64,000 nt of DNA from Rhyacophila brunnea. Its lineage: Eukaryota; Arthropoda; Insecta; Trichoptera; Rhyacophilidae. How positions within the stretch are numbered: position 1 is the first letter of the stretch; each line of letters starts with the position of its first letter. The notes beneath the pieces were generated by a model. The model saw nothing but the letters and a program-made list of their open reading frames with translations. It made no database searches and had not been told where the DNA came from. Both the position numbers and the translations under genes were made by a program. The stretch covers positions 2,046,001 to 2,110,000 of the forward strand of contig JAGYXB010000509.1 of the NCBI GenBank assembly GCA_022495005.1, read 5' to 3'. Positions 24,111-37,333 of this stretch are shown piece after piece.

Positions 24111-24284
24111 ATAAAAACATATATCATATTCCTTAGTACTGCCCAACAATTACAGCTTTTAGCATATTTGCCTAAAAATAAATCTAAAACATTTTCCCAA
24201 CATTTGAATTTTGTAATTTTCATATGTTTGCGTATTGAAATTTTCAGCCACAAATTAACCACTAACATAATATATTGGATCTAC

Positions 24285-24959
24285 CAGTGGCGAAGGGTGA
24301 CTTTTGGAAAGAGGTAGGCTATAGGGATCTTAGAAAACGAGAACAATTGTCAGATATGCTTACGGGAAATAAGAAGATAATACGATATTACTATTAATGA
24401 ATCACACCAATGACAACGATACGATAAATCGATTAAAAATCAAAAACACACTGACGATATAAAATTGAACGATGAGTTTAAATAACGTCTTTTCCTAAAG
24501 ATTTATACACACTAAAATTATTATATAAAATAATTGTTAATTTTTAAAAACAATCTATATTAACTGATGTGATTAAATACCACAAAACATATTTTTTTTG
24601 AATTATCTGATTTTACTTATTTTGGATAAAGTACAGCCATGACAACAATATTATGCGCAAAGGTTTAGAGCCTACCATATATCATACAATGCGATAGATT
24701 GATTGAGGCAGCGTGACGCAAAGTCCATACGAAAAAACATCACCATTTCTTGACGAATAATCCGATATTTATTCATGTTAAGACAGATGGGGTGCTGTGG
24801 TTCTTCTTACACATACGACAGATGGCATCGGAAAATTAAATTATTTTTATAGCAAATAAAATAATCAAGTGATTATATAAATACGTCAATATGCAATCAA
24901 AATTAATTTTTAAGAAGGTAGGCTTTAAATAATCGCCTAGTATGGAGACTTCGCCACTG
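24285..24959. mobile_element. hAT-type MITE (copy 2) with degenerate 8-bp duplication
   Basis: It begins CAGTGGCGAAGGGTGAC and ends GGAGACTTCGCCACTG, with subterminal AGGTAGGCT on both sides. The flanks GGATCTAC and GTATTTAC match at 6 of 8 positions, a worn 8-bp target duplication. The termini are shared with the element at 16.65 kb, but the interiors differ, so these are separate internal-deletion or chimeric derivatives. Confidence 0.75.
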
Positions 24960-25265
24960 GTATTTACTTTCATGAAAATGAATATAAATTTTTCCATAGA
25001 ACTATTGTAAAAATAACCATTAATATGCTAATAGCATTAACTGTTTTACAATAAAATATTAAACGAGACAGTTTATATTAATGAATGTTTAAGGGTAGCG
25101 TGTTGCAAATAGCTTCTGTTAGTAATACCAAAGTGCATTAAATAATGCGAGTTCTAAGCTAGGAATTGAAAGATATCATTGCATTGCGTGTTGTGAAACA
25201 AAACTAACGGCCAAATAAAACTGTGTAGATAAACTTAGTATTAACTACATAATTATTATATTAGA

Positions 25266-26945
25266 CTAGCTGAAGTACCCGGCTTTGCACAGGGTCGCTT
25301 CGTGGTTATATTTATCTTAGATATTTGAAAAATAATAATAGGTAATTATTTTTTTAATATTAAAATATCTTTGTAATACAATATGGCAATATGAAAATAA
25401 TTCTAATAGGAGTAAAGGTCAAACATAAGAACACTAAATTAAAATCGAATCCAAAATATGAAAACGTTATTAATGTTATTAATATGTAGTAAAAAAAAAA
25501 CAAAATTGGATGGAACAAACAAACAACAAACTTTGCATTTTATATAATAATAATTTAGAAAACTTCGCAGGTGTGCGCACAACAACTGACAAAAGTTTCA
25601 TCGCAATCGGATGAATGGTATAGGAACGCATACGAATAGTAGAAGAAGATGATTTTCTAAGTCAGAAATCTTCGTGGGCACGCGCATGACAACTCACCAA
25701 AGTTTCATTGCATTCGGATTAATGGTATAGGAACGCATACAAATAGAAGAAGAAGAAGATGGTTGTACTAATTCAAACACCTTCGCGGGCGTGCGCACAA
25801 CAACTGGTCAAAATTTCATCACAATCGGATGAATGGCATAAGAACGCATACAAATAGAAGAAGAAAAAGATGATTGTACTAATTCAGAAACCTTTACGGG
25901 CAAGGGCACAACACTTGATCAAAATGTCATTGCAATCGGATGAATGGTATAGGAACGCATACGAATAGAAGTAGAAGATGATTTTCTAATTCAGAAATCT
26001 TCGTGGGCATGCGCACGACAACTCACCAAAGTTTCATTGCAATCGGATGAATGGTGTAGGTAGGCATTCGAATAGAAGAAGAAGATGATGGTTGTACTAA
26101 TTCAGAAACATTTGCAGGCGTGCGCACGACAACTCACCAAAGTTTCATCGCAATCGGATGAATGGTATAGGAACGCATACGAATAGAAGAAGAAGAAGAA
26201 GGCAGTTGTACTAATTCAAAAACCTTTGCGGGCTTGCGCACAACAACTGGTCAAAATTTAATCGCAATTAGATGAATGGTATAAGAACGCATACGAATAG
26301 AAGAAGATAGAATAGAAGAAAAAGAAGAAGAAAATGGTTGCATCAATTCAGAAACCTTTGCGGGCGTGAACACAACACTTAAATCAAATTTTCATTGCAA
26401 TTGGATGAATGGTATAGGAACGCATACGAATAGAAGAAGAAGAAGATGATTGTACTAATTTAGAACTCTTCGGGGGCGTACTCACAACAACTGGTCAAAA
26501 TTTCATCGCAATCGGATGAATGATATAAGAACGCATACAAATAGAACAATTCAGAAACCTTTGCGGCGTGAGCACAACACTTGATCAAAATTTCATTGCA
26601 ATCGGATGAATGGTATAGGGACCATACGAATAAAAGAAGTTAGAATGAAGAAGAAGAAGAAGATGATGATTTTTCTAATTTAGAAACCTTCATGGGTGTA
26701 CATACAACCACTTACCAAAATTTCATTGCAATCGGATGAATGGTATAGGAACGCATACGGGACAGACACACAGACAGATAGACATACAGACAGACAGACA
26801 TTCATTTTTATATATTAGTATAGCCTATATTCTTTCCGCAAGTGCAAGCAATAAGTTAACAAAGTTTTATTGCAATCGGATGAACGGTATAGCTGCGCAT
26901 TAAATACGAACAAACAAACACACAAACACACAAATATTAATTTTT
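25266..26945 (+). mobile_element. Non-LTR retroelement derivative with amplified 3' unit
   Basis: The 5' part (agtacccggctttgcacagg, then tcgcttcg) is about 75-80% or more identical by eye to 48.02-48.3 kb. Then a unit of about 105-135 bp is repeated about twelve times: (a/t)aattcagaaacctt(c/t)g, gggcgtgcgcacaacaact, aaa(a/g)tttcatcgcaatcg, gatgaatggtataggaacgc, atacgaataga, (AGA)n. It ends with (GACA)n and cattcatttttatatattag. The 3' motif (coding-like 'tttcatcgcaatcgg', then a microsatellite) is typical of RTE-type LINE or SINE tails in insects. No reverse transcriptase is left. The sister copy at 48 kb has only one unit, so the array arose by local expansion. Confidence 0.75.
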
Positions 26946-27179
26946 ATATATTAAGAAGATAAGGGTTATAAGAATTTAATCGAAAGAATACTTTAAATAA
27001 TATAAAATAATATTGGGGTATTAATATTTGTGATCATTTTAATGATAATTAACTAATAAAACTATAATTATTTTTATTAAATCAATTCGAAACATAATAT
27101 CACTTTAATTAATAAATATTATTAGAAACTAGCATTGTAAGCGCCTATCATCCTCTCATTATTTAATAGTCATAAATAA

Positions 27180-27310
27180 CTGCTCGCATACGCAGTTGTC
27201 CAGATTATAATAGATGTGTGTTCAAATCCCACCTTTTCAGATTTCTGATTTTCTATGTATGTTTCTGAGGCTATTTTCAATGATACATTTTCAAATAATA
27301 AATAGGTAAA
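27180..27310 (+). repeat. tRNA-like SINE relic
   Basis: TGTTCAAATCCCACC is a degraded B box with a tRNA-like left half (gctcgcatacgcagttgtcc). It is followed by a region with tttctgaggc and attttcaa words, also seen in the fold-back family. Confidence 0.3.
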
Positions 27311-27789
27311 AATTATGTATCGTATTTATACTCGATTAGATAAAGATTATATATCAAGTATAAAAATGGGATGGATCAGATCGTGCGGTCCATAGATGCT
27401 GTAGATGCTCCGCATCATCAGAAAAAGTATAAATATGTAATATTATTATGCATGTATTTATTGTGCAATCGTATATGATATTTAATTTAGCTTTACTTCC
27501 ACAGGTTCAAAATAATTAATATTATGAAATTATTTTTAAATTGTAGCAAATCAACTGTAGAAACTACTATTAAAATAATAAAATAATAGGTCCAAGTATG
27601 TTTACATTTCAAGAGAATCCTTTAAAAGTTACCGCACGTCACTGAGGTGGTTAAATATGTTTGATGTAACTGTACGACGATCAAAGTTGTGTTAAAGTAC
27701 TTTTGGTGACCTGAACAATGCCAAAAACATTAACTTCACATCGTATTATTTAAAGAGTGTTTACTCTCCATATTAACATAATATATATA

Positions 27790-28083
27790 AGTAGCTACAT
27801 GCAGAACGTATAAAAGAGAGATTGGAAAACATAGAGTAACACAGTGTGGTTTGGAAAGGTGCATTCTAGGCAATGGGCATGAACAAAAAACTAAACAATT
27901 AAACAAGAGAATAGGATGTAAGAGAATGTATTGAAACCTTCGATGTAACCAATCAAGAGACATAGCTGAAATGAAATAATGAAGATCGAGATTGCTGAGT
28001 TGTACGAAAGGTTGTAAGGACTGGAACGAATGGAATCGATTAGGAGAGGCCTTCGTCCAGTAGTGGATTGATTTTGGCTAATT
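27790..28083 (+). mobile_element. Decayed LINE 3' end
   Basis: The stretch ends gaggccttcgtccagtagtgg, then attgattttggct, the tail that in better copies encodes E-A-(F/Y)-(I/V)-Q-Q-W. Upstream, frames are broken but keep 'gactggaacgaatgg' (D-W-N-E-W), matching the D-R-E-K-W position of the 52.2 kb copy. Confidence 0.5.
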
Positions 28084-28769
28084 TGCAAGGTAGCGATTTA
28101 GATATTATATAGTATTTATTTTTGTGGTCTAAATATATATTTTTAATCTTTATTCTATTAATTGTAACTTAATGTAATCTGTAAGTCAGGTATTTATAAT
28201 GTGTGTGAATAAGTAAATCAAGAAAATGAAAATATAACTAAATAATTTATTTTAGTAAAATAATGTGTCAGATTTTACTAAATAAAAACATTTTCACAAT
28301 TATTTAACATAATAATTTTGTACGTATTTAATAATAGAATTAAGTAGTGTATTATGTGTCAGTTCAGTGCTTTTTCCATTAATTAGTGGGCTTGGGGTTT
28401 GAAGATGCCGAAAGGCAAAACCAGAGTCGCAAAAAATGACTGATGATAGAATAGTATAAAAATAATACCAATTAGAATTTTAAATTAAATTCCCATCAAG
28501 TACCCTGAGTCGATAGTATTTTTTTTTTTTGAAATAATAAATACTTGTTTATGAATCTGGGTATTTTAAAAATACAATAATAAAATAATGTTTAAAATAA
28601 ATATTTTTTAGTTTTTTCTTGCTGAAACACTAACGTCATTATTTATGATAATCATTATTTTAACTTATATTTCAATTTACTATAAGTGTTACTAATTTCA
28701 GTGGTATAAAATTTAAATTTATGATAGAATCGTAGCGTACATATTTATTGTTGTTATACTAACAAAAAC

Positions 28770-28990
28770 AATATGCGATCCATTTGACCCTTCCATAAAA
28801 ACCGTGAACGTAAATTACTATCAAACCGTTGAGCTGTATGATATTCCGATGGGGATTCCCAATATGATTGTGTCCTACTTTTCCGATAACACGTTTCCCA
28901 CTGTGTGAAACACCATGACGTCATACGTGGAGCTTTCACAGCTTTACACATGTGCAAAGTGTTATAGCTTTGTTTTAATACGATCGTCAT
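28770..28990. other. Unidentified GC-richer patch with open frames on both strands
   Basis: A minus-strand frame of 78 codons (28754-28990) and a + frame of over 40 codons overlap here. Base composition is less AT-biased than nearby. No splice site, domain or repeat decides between a gene remnant and a transposon fossil. Confidence 0.2.
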
Positions 28991-29411
28991 AAGAATAAGA
29001 TTATATTATGTTATATCATTCGAGTATGTTATATGAAAAGGAAAATGTTATTTTGTACGTATTCGCAATAATTTGAAAATCTACTTTGTGATTGAAATAA
29101 TATAACCAGTATTACACTTATATTAATGTTTCTTTGTTTAAATATTTTATTTACTATAACAGTGTTTTTTATTATATTTTTACTATTACAGACAAAAACC
29201 ATTCAATTAAGCACTCAGTCTACATAATAGTATATATTTTTAAATGATATACTTGGGTATGTATTTATAAAAATATAAACTGTTGAAACCAGACAACTCC
29301 GAATAATTTCTACAATGATTGATTTTAGTGACTGATCATCGTATTCAGTTGTCAATAAAGACGTGATAATAAATCATATTTAATGATGTTAAAAGCCAAA
29401 TTTTACATAAA

Positions 29412-29565
29412 ATTTATCGAATAAATATAATTTTGAAAAAAATACCTACCATAAAAAAATCTATGAAAAAAAAATGTTAGACGAGTGGAATTCGAATTCA
29501 CATCATTCATAATATGGGTGAGTGCTCTTATCAGTTGCGCTATTGATCCGCATATGATTAATATG
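29412..29565 (-). repeat. Antisense tRNA-like SINE relic
   Basis: GTGGAATTCGAATTCACATC is the complement of a B-box region, and gagtgctcttatcagttgcgc is the complement of an A-box half. The left flank (aatataattttgaaaaaaat) resembles a fold-back arm. Confidence 0.35.
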
Positions 29566-29869
29566 AATTATGTCTAATGAATTAACTCTTTTTAGATTAT
29601 TAAAATTTTGCTGAGTGAAAAGCTACCAGTTTTAAAATGAATTAAGGTAAATGATAGTACATACTTACTTAATTACAGCTGGCATCCGGTATTAACCAAA
29701 TTTTATTATTGATGTTGTTAATATTTTTTTTTGTTTGATACTGCATATTATATACAAGGATGTCAAATTCTTTAATATTTAATATACCTACATAGTTTTA
29801 AAAAAATATTAAAAATCTAAAATATATTGTATCATATTTAATAAAATCTTCTTTATGCAGTCTCTAGAA

Positions 29870-30330
29870 TCTAGATGATTGACCGGTTTGTCATATTGTC
29901 TTCTGTCCAATAAATACAAAGCATTTGGTACCATATTTTGTGGGCATCAATTGCCCTTCTGCTCTCTTGCTCTCAGAGTCCATGACTCGACACCGTACAA
30001 AAACACTAATGTTTCTACAAGCATAATTTTCGTGATAATTGAAATTCTTTCATCCTTACATAGTAGTTATATTAAGATATTTCATCATATTTTTTTCTAA
30101 TCTGTGTGCGTCTGCTTATCTCTGCTTCACATCCGCCTTTTCCACTAATAGTCGATTTCAGTTATTCGTATATAGATATCTCAGATTTTTTAACACCGTG
30201 CCCTATTTCATATTATGATTTGGTCTTCTATATAGGCATTCACCACTTGCTTCCATTCACCGCACCATTATTCTCAAGTTTTAAAAGATTCTATAATACT
30301 AGTAAGAGAATCTAGTTCCAGGCAATTTTA
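29870..30330 (-). pseudogene. LINE reverse transcriptase C-terminal fragment
   Basis: On the minus strand a frame reads KDERISIITKIMLVETLVF, then LYGVESWTL and ARERRRAIDAHKIWYQM, then YWTED-x-x-T-N. This matches the familiar C-terminal block of insect LINE reverse transcriptases (K-x-R-L-V-K-T-x-x-x-x-x-x-L-Y-G-x-E-S-W-T-L, then M-W-x-x-R, then W-T-D-x-x-T-N). Upstream frames are broken by stops. A non-functional copy. Confidence 0.75.
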
Positions 30331-30419
30331 CCTATTTCATGTTTTGCTTCTGTCGCTTCCGTTAAAATACCCACCTGGCATCTAGTCAGGATATTTGGTG
30401 CCGTATCATCTGGAATTTG

Positions 30420-33400
30420 TTATATATAGCCCGATATTGTACTACGTACTTTCGACTACCAATTCACCAATGATTTGTTGATAAACTAGGTCATCCTACT
30501 CATGGTTCACATGTAAATTTGATTATTTATATTCATTTAATTAGCGAGTTTTTGAAACTCATTCAGTTATAATAGCACTATAGAGAGTAATAATTAATTA
30601 TGTTATCAACGTACTTTTCAAAAAGTTACATTTATAAAGCGGTCGCCGAGAAAGATAATTATGAAATTTAATTATTTAATCGTTTTGTTAATTAATTAAC
30701 CAAGATAGATTGTATTAGTTGTAATCCTTAGGTGAGGTAGTTATTCTCTGTTAACGGCGCTCCACACCTCAAGCGAGCCGAACTCATTTGACAAGTTGTA
30801 ATTAACAAAGTTAAATGACTTTTTGTTGGCATATCGTAAAGAGAAGTTTAGTTCCTTTCAATAAGTTTGCATCTGGGGCGAGACTTTGTCGAATCGAAAT
30901 TATCAAACGGAAATCGTTAATTGACTGGTATAGTGCTAAATAGGGCTTACTTTACTTATTGAAATAGTGCCACGACGTTTGTATATATATTAAAACGTAA
31001 TGAAATGCTGTGTTAATTACATTGATGAAGTAAAAGTTTTCAATCTTTCTCGGTGAAATCACTGTTTCACAAAACGTCAAATCATCAGCGATGACATGAG
31101 ATACGACTTCAAACACTAAATGACTAACACACAATTGTCGAAAATCTATTTAGTATTAAAAACAGCGCCGTCTTCATGTACAGTTTATTTCCAGTGTCAG
31201 CCGATCGTCTATCCTTATTCACTTCATTACTTACCGACACAGTTTCTAATATAGTCCATTGATATCCTAATAGTTATTTCAACCACCTACAAATACCTAA
31301 TTATTACGAAAGCTTTTAATGTCAAACAAAGAACTAAATCATACATGAAAACCGTTTTTCTCTAAAGATATGAATGTATTACTGAGGGCAGTATGGAATA
31401 ATGGACATTTTACAATCAATTTACAAACTGGGAAAATGGCGATGAGAAAACCGCGAAACACGTGGTGGTTTATGCATTTAATATATCTACACATCTATTT
31501 TATACGCATGGCTGTTATCGGCCGATGTCAGTGGCTATCGATGGTAGTCTATCATATTTATGTATTGAGTTATTATAATTGTTACAATAAGTTAGTTGTA
31601 ATTGTTACAATAAGTGCTATGTTTTAACGGCACTTATCTTGGCTGTGTTAACTTTTAGGGCGAGAAAAACACTGTTGACAGTTTAGGCTTAGGTTAGCCG
31701 ATAGCGACCTTGTGTATATAATAGATGCTCTGGATATGTCATCAAAAATTTCAATGACGTGAAGCAAAATAATTTTAGGCTCATCACTCTAAGGGATAGA
31801 TACGACAGATGAAGAACATTTTTAGTAAATTAATTTAATACAAATAGTCATTAAATTATTTATATTTATTTATACAGTTCAATGTACTTATTTAAATTAA
31901 CATTACTATAAAGTATGTAATGATACGTATATGCCTATTCTGATGCTAACAATGATATTTATGCAAACTAAAAACATGTTTTGTAATCATTTATTTAAAA
32001 CCATAAACAGTCCATAATTAACTATAACTATTTTTAAACTACCCTTGGATTTGATTACATTTCTCAACTAAAAGTATAACTTTATCCTCTACCTACAAGT
32101 AAAGTTTTAAACACATAATGTGAGGCAACCTACATATTAAATCAGCATCCTTCATTTTTAGGTGCATTTAGGTAGCCAATTTATAATATTTTAGTAAGTA
32201 GTAACTTGTATAAAATAGAGGAAAGTTTAATTTTAAATGATAACTCTCTACATTTTGTTTATAAGTAAAGTTTATTTTGCTTTACAGTTATTGGAAATAA
32301 ATTCTATGCATGAAATAAAATACATTAGATATATGCTATGATTTGGATTTAAACTGGATTACTTTCAAATCGAGCATAATGGTGGCGATTAAATTAATTT
32401 AGTATTTTATTTCTAAAATTAGTTAGAAGGAAAAAATGAGTGCGAAAAACTACGATTTCAGTCGTTTGAAGGTATCTAGAGGTACCAATATCTGCATAGA
32501 GAGAAAAGAAGAAGACTGAATTCAGCAGGATTATGCTTAAGGGGGGGCATGCTCAGCGTAGGTCAAAATGCAGCTTTTGTTCTATTTTCAAAGCATGATC
32601 CTGGACATTCCTTAAATGTTGTAGATAATCTATTTATATAATTTGAAGTCTTAATATCCTTTATATTTATTTTAAACATTTGATGACTGCGTAAAGTATT
32701 TTTATTACATAAACTAGTATTCTTTTAAACCTCTCGCTCTAATGTTTTAGAATATAGTCATATTTCAGTACATAAAATGTGCAGTGGTGTTAAGATTTTT
32801 TACGTTTATTAATTTTTAAACGCATTTATAAAACCATCAGTATAATTTATATCGACATTATTATAGTGAAATATTTACGATAAAAAATTATATTGATAAT
32901 CTCTGTGATCCCAAATTTGACAAGAATTAGGCATTTTATTATTCAAAAAAATGGGCAAGATTAATACATTTGAAGATAATTCTAAAGATACTAATTATAA
33001 GCTATGTCTTTGACCATTCAAGTGTGATAAACATCCTACGAATAATGATTGCTTTATAATAATTATTGACCTAAGAATAAGGTAGTGTTTCTAACCGATT
33101 TTTTTTAAACGGTACATGTTCAAACACGCGCGTTAATTTAATTATTACAGGTAAGTTTACAGATTATAATTTAGATGAGTGAAATCACGAGTATGCGTTC
33201 TAATGGATTACGAGTTCGATCGGGCGAAGCTTAACGATAACCTTACGGCTAAACCTTTGATAACTGAATGACGATGTTGCTTTCTTCTACTGAGTGTTTT
33301 ATACTGATACAATAGAAAATGCTGCTATCAACTACTTGAATATATTTGATAATCATGCTTATGAGGTTTATTGTGCAATGCATGATTCGTTTCGTAAATT

Positions 33401-33660
33401 ATAAACAATTCAATTTAATTTGAATAATTATGCAGTTTTAATAATTGCGCAAGATTTATTTTCATACAAACAACTTTTGTGCATATCATGGTAAACTTAT
33501 ACAGAGTTATTTATCAATTTGCGATATTATTGATTAATTGAATTATTTTGCTAAATTAGCTCTCTGTTGAAATTTGATTGACTGACATAAATTGCTTGTT
33601 TTACTATTTTGATAATAATTTGTTAATAACTAGATACATTGTAATTATAAATTAATGGTT
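30420..33660. other. AT-rich stretch without a recognised gene
   Basis: Open frames at 30952-31134 (-) and 31370-31627 (+) have no splice support or family resemblance. The base words and indels look like old unique sequence or very decayed repeats. Confidence 0.4.
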
Positions 33661-33754
33661 TCCTGCCAAGTCATGCTGGATGGTAGGGTATTCATCCTAC
33701 AAGCTTAAAGCTTCCAAAGTCAACTCCTAGCTGCAATACTACAGATAAAGGATT

Positions 33755-34115
33755 CAGTGACAGATTTAGGGACTTGGAGACCCAAAGCGCAAATTTAAGA
33801 GCCCCTCCCCCCAAAAAAAAAACCATTAATTCCATCTACCAACATACCTAATAAAAATAACAATATATTTCTTCCCTATCCAATTATTATTGAAAATGAC
33901 TATGATGATACATAATAATATTAGTGGTATAATATTTCATGTACAAGTACGTATCTATTTGTTTAGTAAGTTATATTATAGACCCTTTTATTGTTACTTG
34001 TAGGGATTTTGTTATGCTTTGAATAATATGTATAGGTGCTCATTTGCAGGCCTCCTTTTAAATCTTTTGCCGAATTGATTGCGTCATCTGCTTCAAAAAA
34101 AGCCGTTCACCGCTG
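33755..34115. mobile_element. hAT-type MITE with near-exact 8-bp duplication
   Basis: It starts CAGTGACAGATTTAGGGACT and ends GCCGTTCACCGCTG. AAAGGATT (33747-33754) and AAAAGATT (34116-34123) flank it, matching at 7 of 8 positions. The CAGTGxC start and the following TTGGAGACCCAAAGCGC are typical of hAT ends. No coding. Confidence 0.65.
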
Positions 34116-34184
34116 AAAAGATTTCAATAGTTTCATTTATAATATGAAATGATGATAATGACTGATTATTAAATTCTGTTTTTC

Positions 34185-34373
34185 ACACTCCGGCGGTGAA
34201 TAAATGGTAATGATGTGTTTTCTTATAAAGTCGTCGGTTTCGGGTTTGAATAGCTTCTCTGGTAAATACACAAATATAATTTTTTTAATCCCAGAGCTGG
34301 ACCTTAGGTGTTGAGTAAGTAGTTAATATTGTTTTCTCGATAGGAAACCTTCTTAGTAAGGCGGCCAAGATCC
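34185..34373 (+). repeat. tRNA-derived SINE, family copy D
   Basis: A B box variant (GGGTTTGAATAG) near 34242 is followed by ctctggtaaatacacaaata, a 'gagctggac' block and a 3' tail ending GGCGGCCAAGATCC. The same order is seen at 39.35, 50.2 and 54.3 kb. It ends where the LINE frame at 34374 begins. Confidence 0.55.
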
Positions 34374-34700
34374 GTGAAGTTGTATGGATACTATCCGTGG
34401 CTTTATCTAACTGACTTTCTCTTTGGTATGCTAACATACTGCAGTCTGCAATTTAAAAGAGATCTTTATTTAGCAAGGTATTTTTTCCGACTTATACGGG
34501 GTATAAATCAGAACTCTGCCATTCTAGGCAGTGTTGCCCTGTATGTCCCTGATAACTATCTTAGAAATAGAGAGCATCGATTGTTTATTCTCCCAAGGTG
34601 GAGACTCCACCTGCCACTGGTAATGCCAATTGGGAAAGCGATAACTATGTTCAACCAAATTGCTTCAGGCGTTGCTATATTCCACTTGCATGAAGGTTAG
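34374..34700 (+). pseudogene. LINE reverse transcriptase C-terminus
   Basis: About 108 codons are open and include LARYFFRLIRGINQNSAIL, then SVALYVPDNYLRNREHRLF, and GKAITMFNQIASGV. This is the conserved tail of jockey/CR1-like LINE ORF2 proteins (L-L-x-G-x-I-x-x-x-x-L-L ... P-x-x-x-L-R ... F-x-x-P-x-x-R-x-x-x ... P-x-x-x-x-x-x-x-x-N). The copy is 5'-truncated directly after a SINE. The 3' UTR runs to about 34960 and ends in aattgaaattgaattgaa, a typical LINE tail. Confidence 0.75.
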
Positions 34701-35849
34701 CTTAGGTGGATGCTATTTTATAAATTCTTAAAATAGGGTCTCCTTAGCAAAATCGGTGTACTTCTTTGAACTTCTATATAATGTATGATTGTATTTTTAC
34801 TGCTTTTATATGTTTATATTATGTTCTCTTTTTATATTTTCATTTTTATCGTTTTTATTATTTTTTCTTTATAATAATGTTTCATGTCATATTGTAAACG
34901 TCTTAAACTTATAATTTATAATATTCAAAATTGAAATTGAATTGAAAAAAATCGGATTGTAGAGCCAATGAAAAAACATAGTTATAATCGTAAGTATGCA
35001 TACTAATTTATTTCAAACAATATGTCACGATTCAACGTTTTGAAAATTAATTATTTTCCTCTATTACGTATTACGAGAAATACAGGAATTATACATAGGT
35101 ACTTATACTATCAGGCACATATCTATTTATTGATCCGGAACAGGTTTGAGGAAAATTTGGACTAGAATTTACGATTAAAGCAATACGAAGGTCATATCCC
35201 TATTATGTGTTTGTAAACTGCTTACACGATGAATTTACGTGAACTAAATTGCTGACAGATGGTTTTATTATGAATTATTGTTAAAAGGTCATAGCTGAAT
35301 ATCTTTTCATCCAATATCTACATATGTCAAAAGTTGTAAAATATATTTTGTGAAACTATTCTATACATAATTTGTTATTATTAAATTACACACATGGATG
35401 ATATACGCCGGCAATCTTTTTAGCTAAACAGTTACTTACTAATACAACACAGCTTTATACATGCATAATAATTTGGTATATCACTACTTAAGCTATACAA
35501 CATGTTATTAGCACTGGAAGATGTTAGTAGCTCATATGCATAATAAGCCACCAGAATTGTATGATTTATGATACCATATTCACTAAATAACAAATATTAT
35601 TGATAGCCAATATAAGATAACGGTAAGCTACCGCATTAGACAATAACAACAAAATTATGATGTTCAACACCACTATATATGCATTATATACCGTTTACGC
35701 AAAATATCCTGAAGGATGATAATCTTGCTTCACCGAGTTCGAAAAGAAAGTGAATTTATGGGACTATCAATATACATATTCGAAACAAAACTAATGGCCA
35801 TATACTATAGGAAAAATGCTATGTTGAAACTGAAACCATTTTATAAGAG

Positions 35850-36150
35850 AAAAAACTCACGTCACCATGTATAATAATATGCTTCTGAGAGTTGGACGGT
35901 CATGATAAAAGAAAGGCTAGATATTTTTGAAATGTGCTGCAGGATACGGTTACTGAAAATCTCGTGGACGGCCAAACGAACCAATGAGTCCATTTTTGTT
36001 CTTTCAGGTGAAAGAACCAAATCTAGAATACTACAGGTTTTACACTTGCACAAGCACTGCGTATTATTAAATGAATAGATGATAGAGCCAGACCGTGACG
36101 AAGGTTTTTAAATGAGGCCATGTCTCAGTCATGAGATACCGATGAAGAAG
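35850..36150 (+). pseudogene. LINE reverse transcriptase C-terminal fragment
   Basis: The + frame reads ESWTVMIKERLDIFEMCCR, then LLKISWTAKRTNESIF, the E-(S/T)-W-T ... F-E-M-x-C-x-R-R-x-L-x-I-x-W-T-x-x-x-T-N block of LINE ORF2 tails. It ends in gaagaagaataattaaa. Stops break the frame. Confidence 0.75.
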
Positions 36151-36513
36151 AATAATTAAAAAATATTTTTATGTATATAATAACACGCGTCAGATATTTT
36201 TTATATACCTACTACCTACTACTATTGGTATTATACACACCTATAAAATGTACACTCACAATATTTCAAATGATATCTAATTCCTAAGGGAATACAACTT
36301 TTATATGACACGTCAAATTCTCACGAACTACATCATTTTCACCTCGAGGGATGAAATTATTTACGGACTATTTTCGTAATTGAATGCTACATTATATTAT
36401 AAGTAACTGATAAATTTACTTATATTATGTTTTTCAAAAAAGAGTCTAGCAGTCGTCATCCCATAAATTGTAAGTTTGAATCCTGTAGATGTGCACAATC
36501 ACGTGCTTTATTA

Positions 36514-36590
36514 TTTAAAATGCCCAGGTGTTGAAATGAATGTGCTGAAAATCAGTTCTCGCTGAACACCTGTTAACAGGCATTTTATAG
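36514..36590. repeat. Short inverted repeat
   Basis: AAAATGCCCAGGTGTT faces AACACCTGTTAACAGGCATT across about 35 bp. It may be a tiny MITE. A tRNA-like B-box relic (AAGTTTGAATCCTG) lies just to the left at 36.47 kb. Confidence 0.4.
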
Positions 36591-37333
36591 ATCCCTATTA
36601 TATTTCATTTGCAATAAAAAGTAACTCTTTAACAGTAACATGAATTCATTTATTAATAATTAAAATTATGAACATGGTACTGTTTCTGTGAATTTTATAA
36701 AAGAATTATTGTCCAGCACGGCATAGCAAAATAATTGTGCACTCTTGTATAAATGCATAAATTTTAGATTTGTTCCAGTTGCATTTAATAGAATTATTCG
36801 ACAACATAAAATACAAGTCCAAAATGAAAAGCAATCAAATCGGACGCCTACTAGAGGTAGTTGAAATTTTGGCCGCCACCTTACAATTTAGGCTTCTGGG
36901 TAAATCTTAAAAATTATCCTTATGATATGACTATCCATCAAGCCAAAGCTCGTGTTTTAATATAAATGTGCACAATTCATTGGATACTCGCATTTATAGC
37001 TATGCTGCTTAAACTGCGATTTTTTAGACATTTACTTAATCCAGAATATGAGATTATATTAATTACTAGAGATAGTTCAAAAATGTCGACAATATACTCA
37101 TAATACATGGTGATGTAGTTGGTTGAATGGTCCTCTCTAAAGCCGTAGTGTAGGTTAGATTATCGGATTTAGAAAATAAGTATTTTTTCTATAACAACCC
37201 AATAATGTGGCGAATGGTTAAGAATCGATTATCTTAAAAAAAGTTTGCTAGTATAAGTAATATAATAAGGGTAGGGGTATATGCTCAGTATATATATAAT
37301 ATAATTTTTATTATAGTCAAATATCAAACTAAG

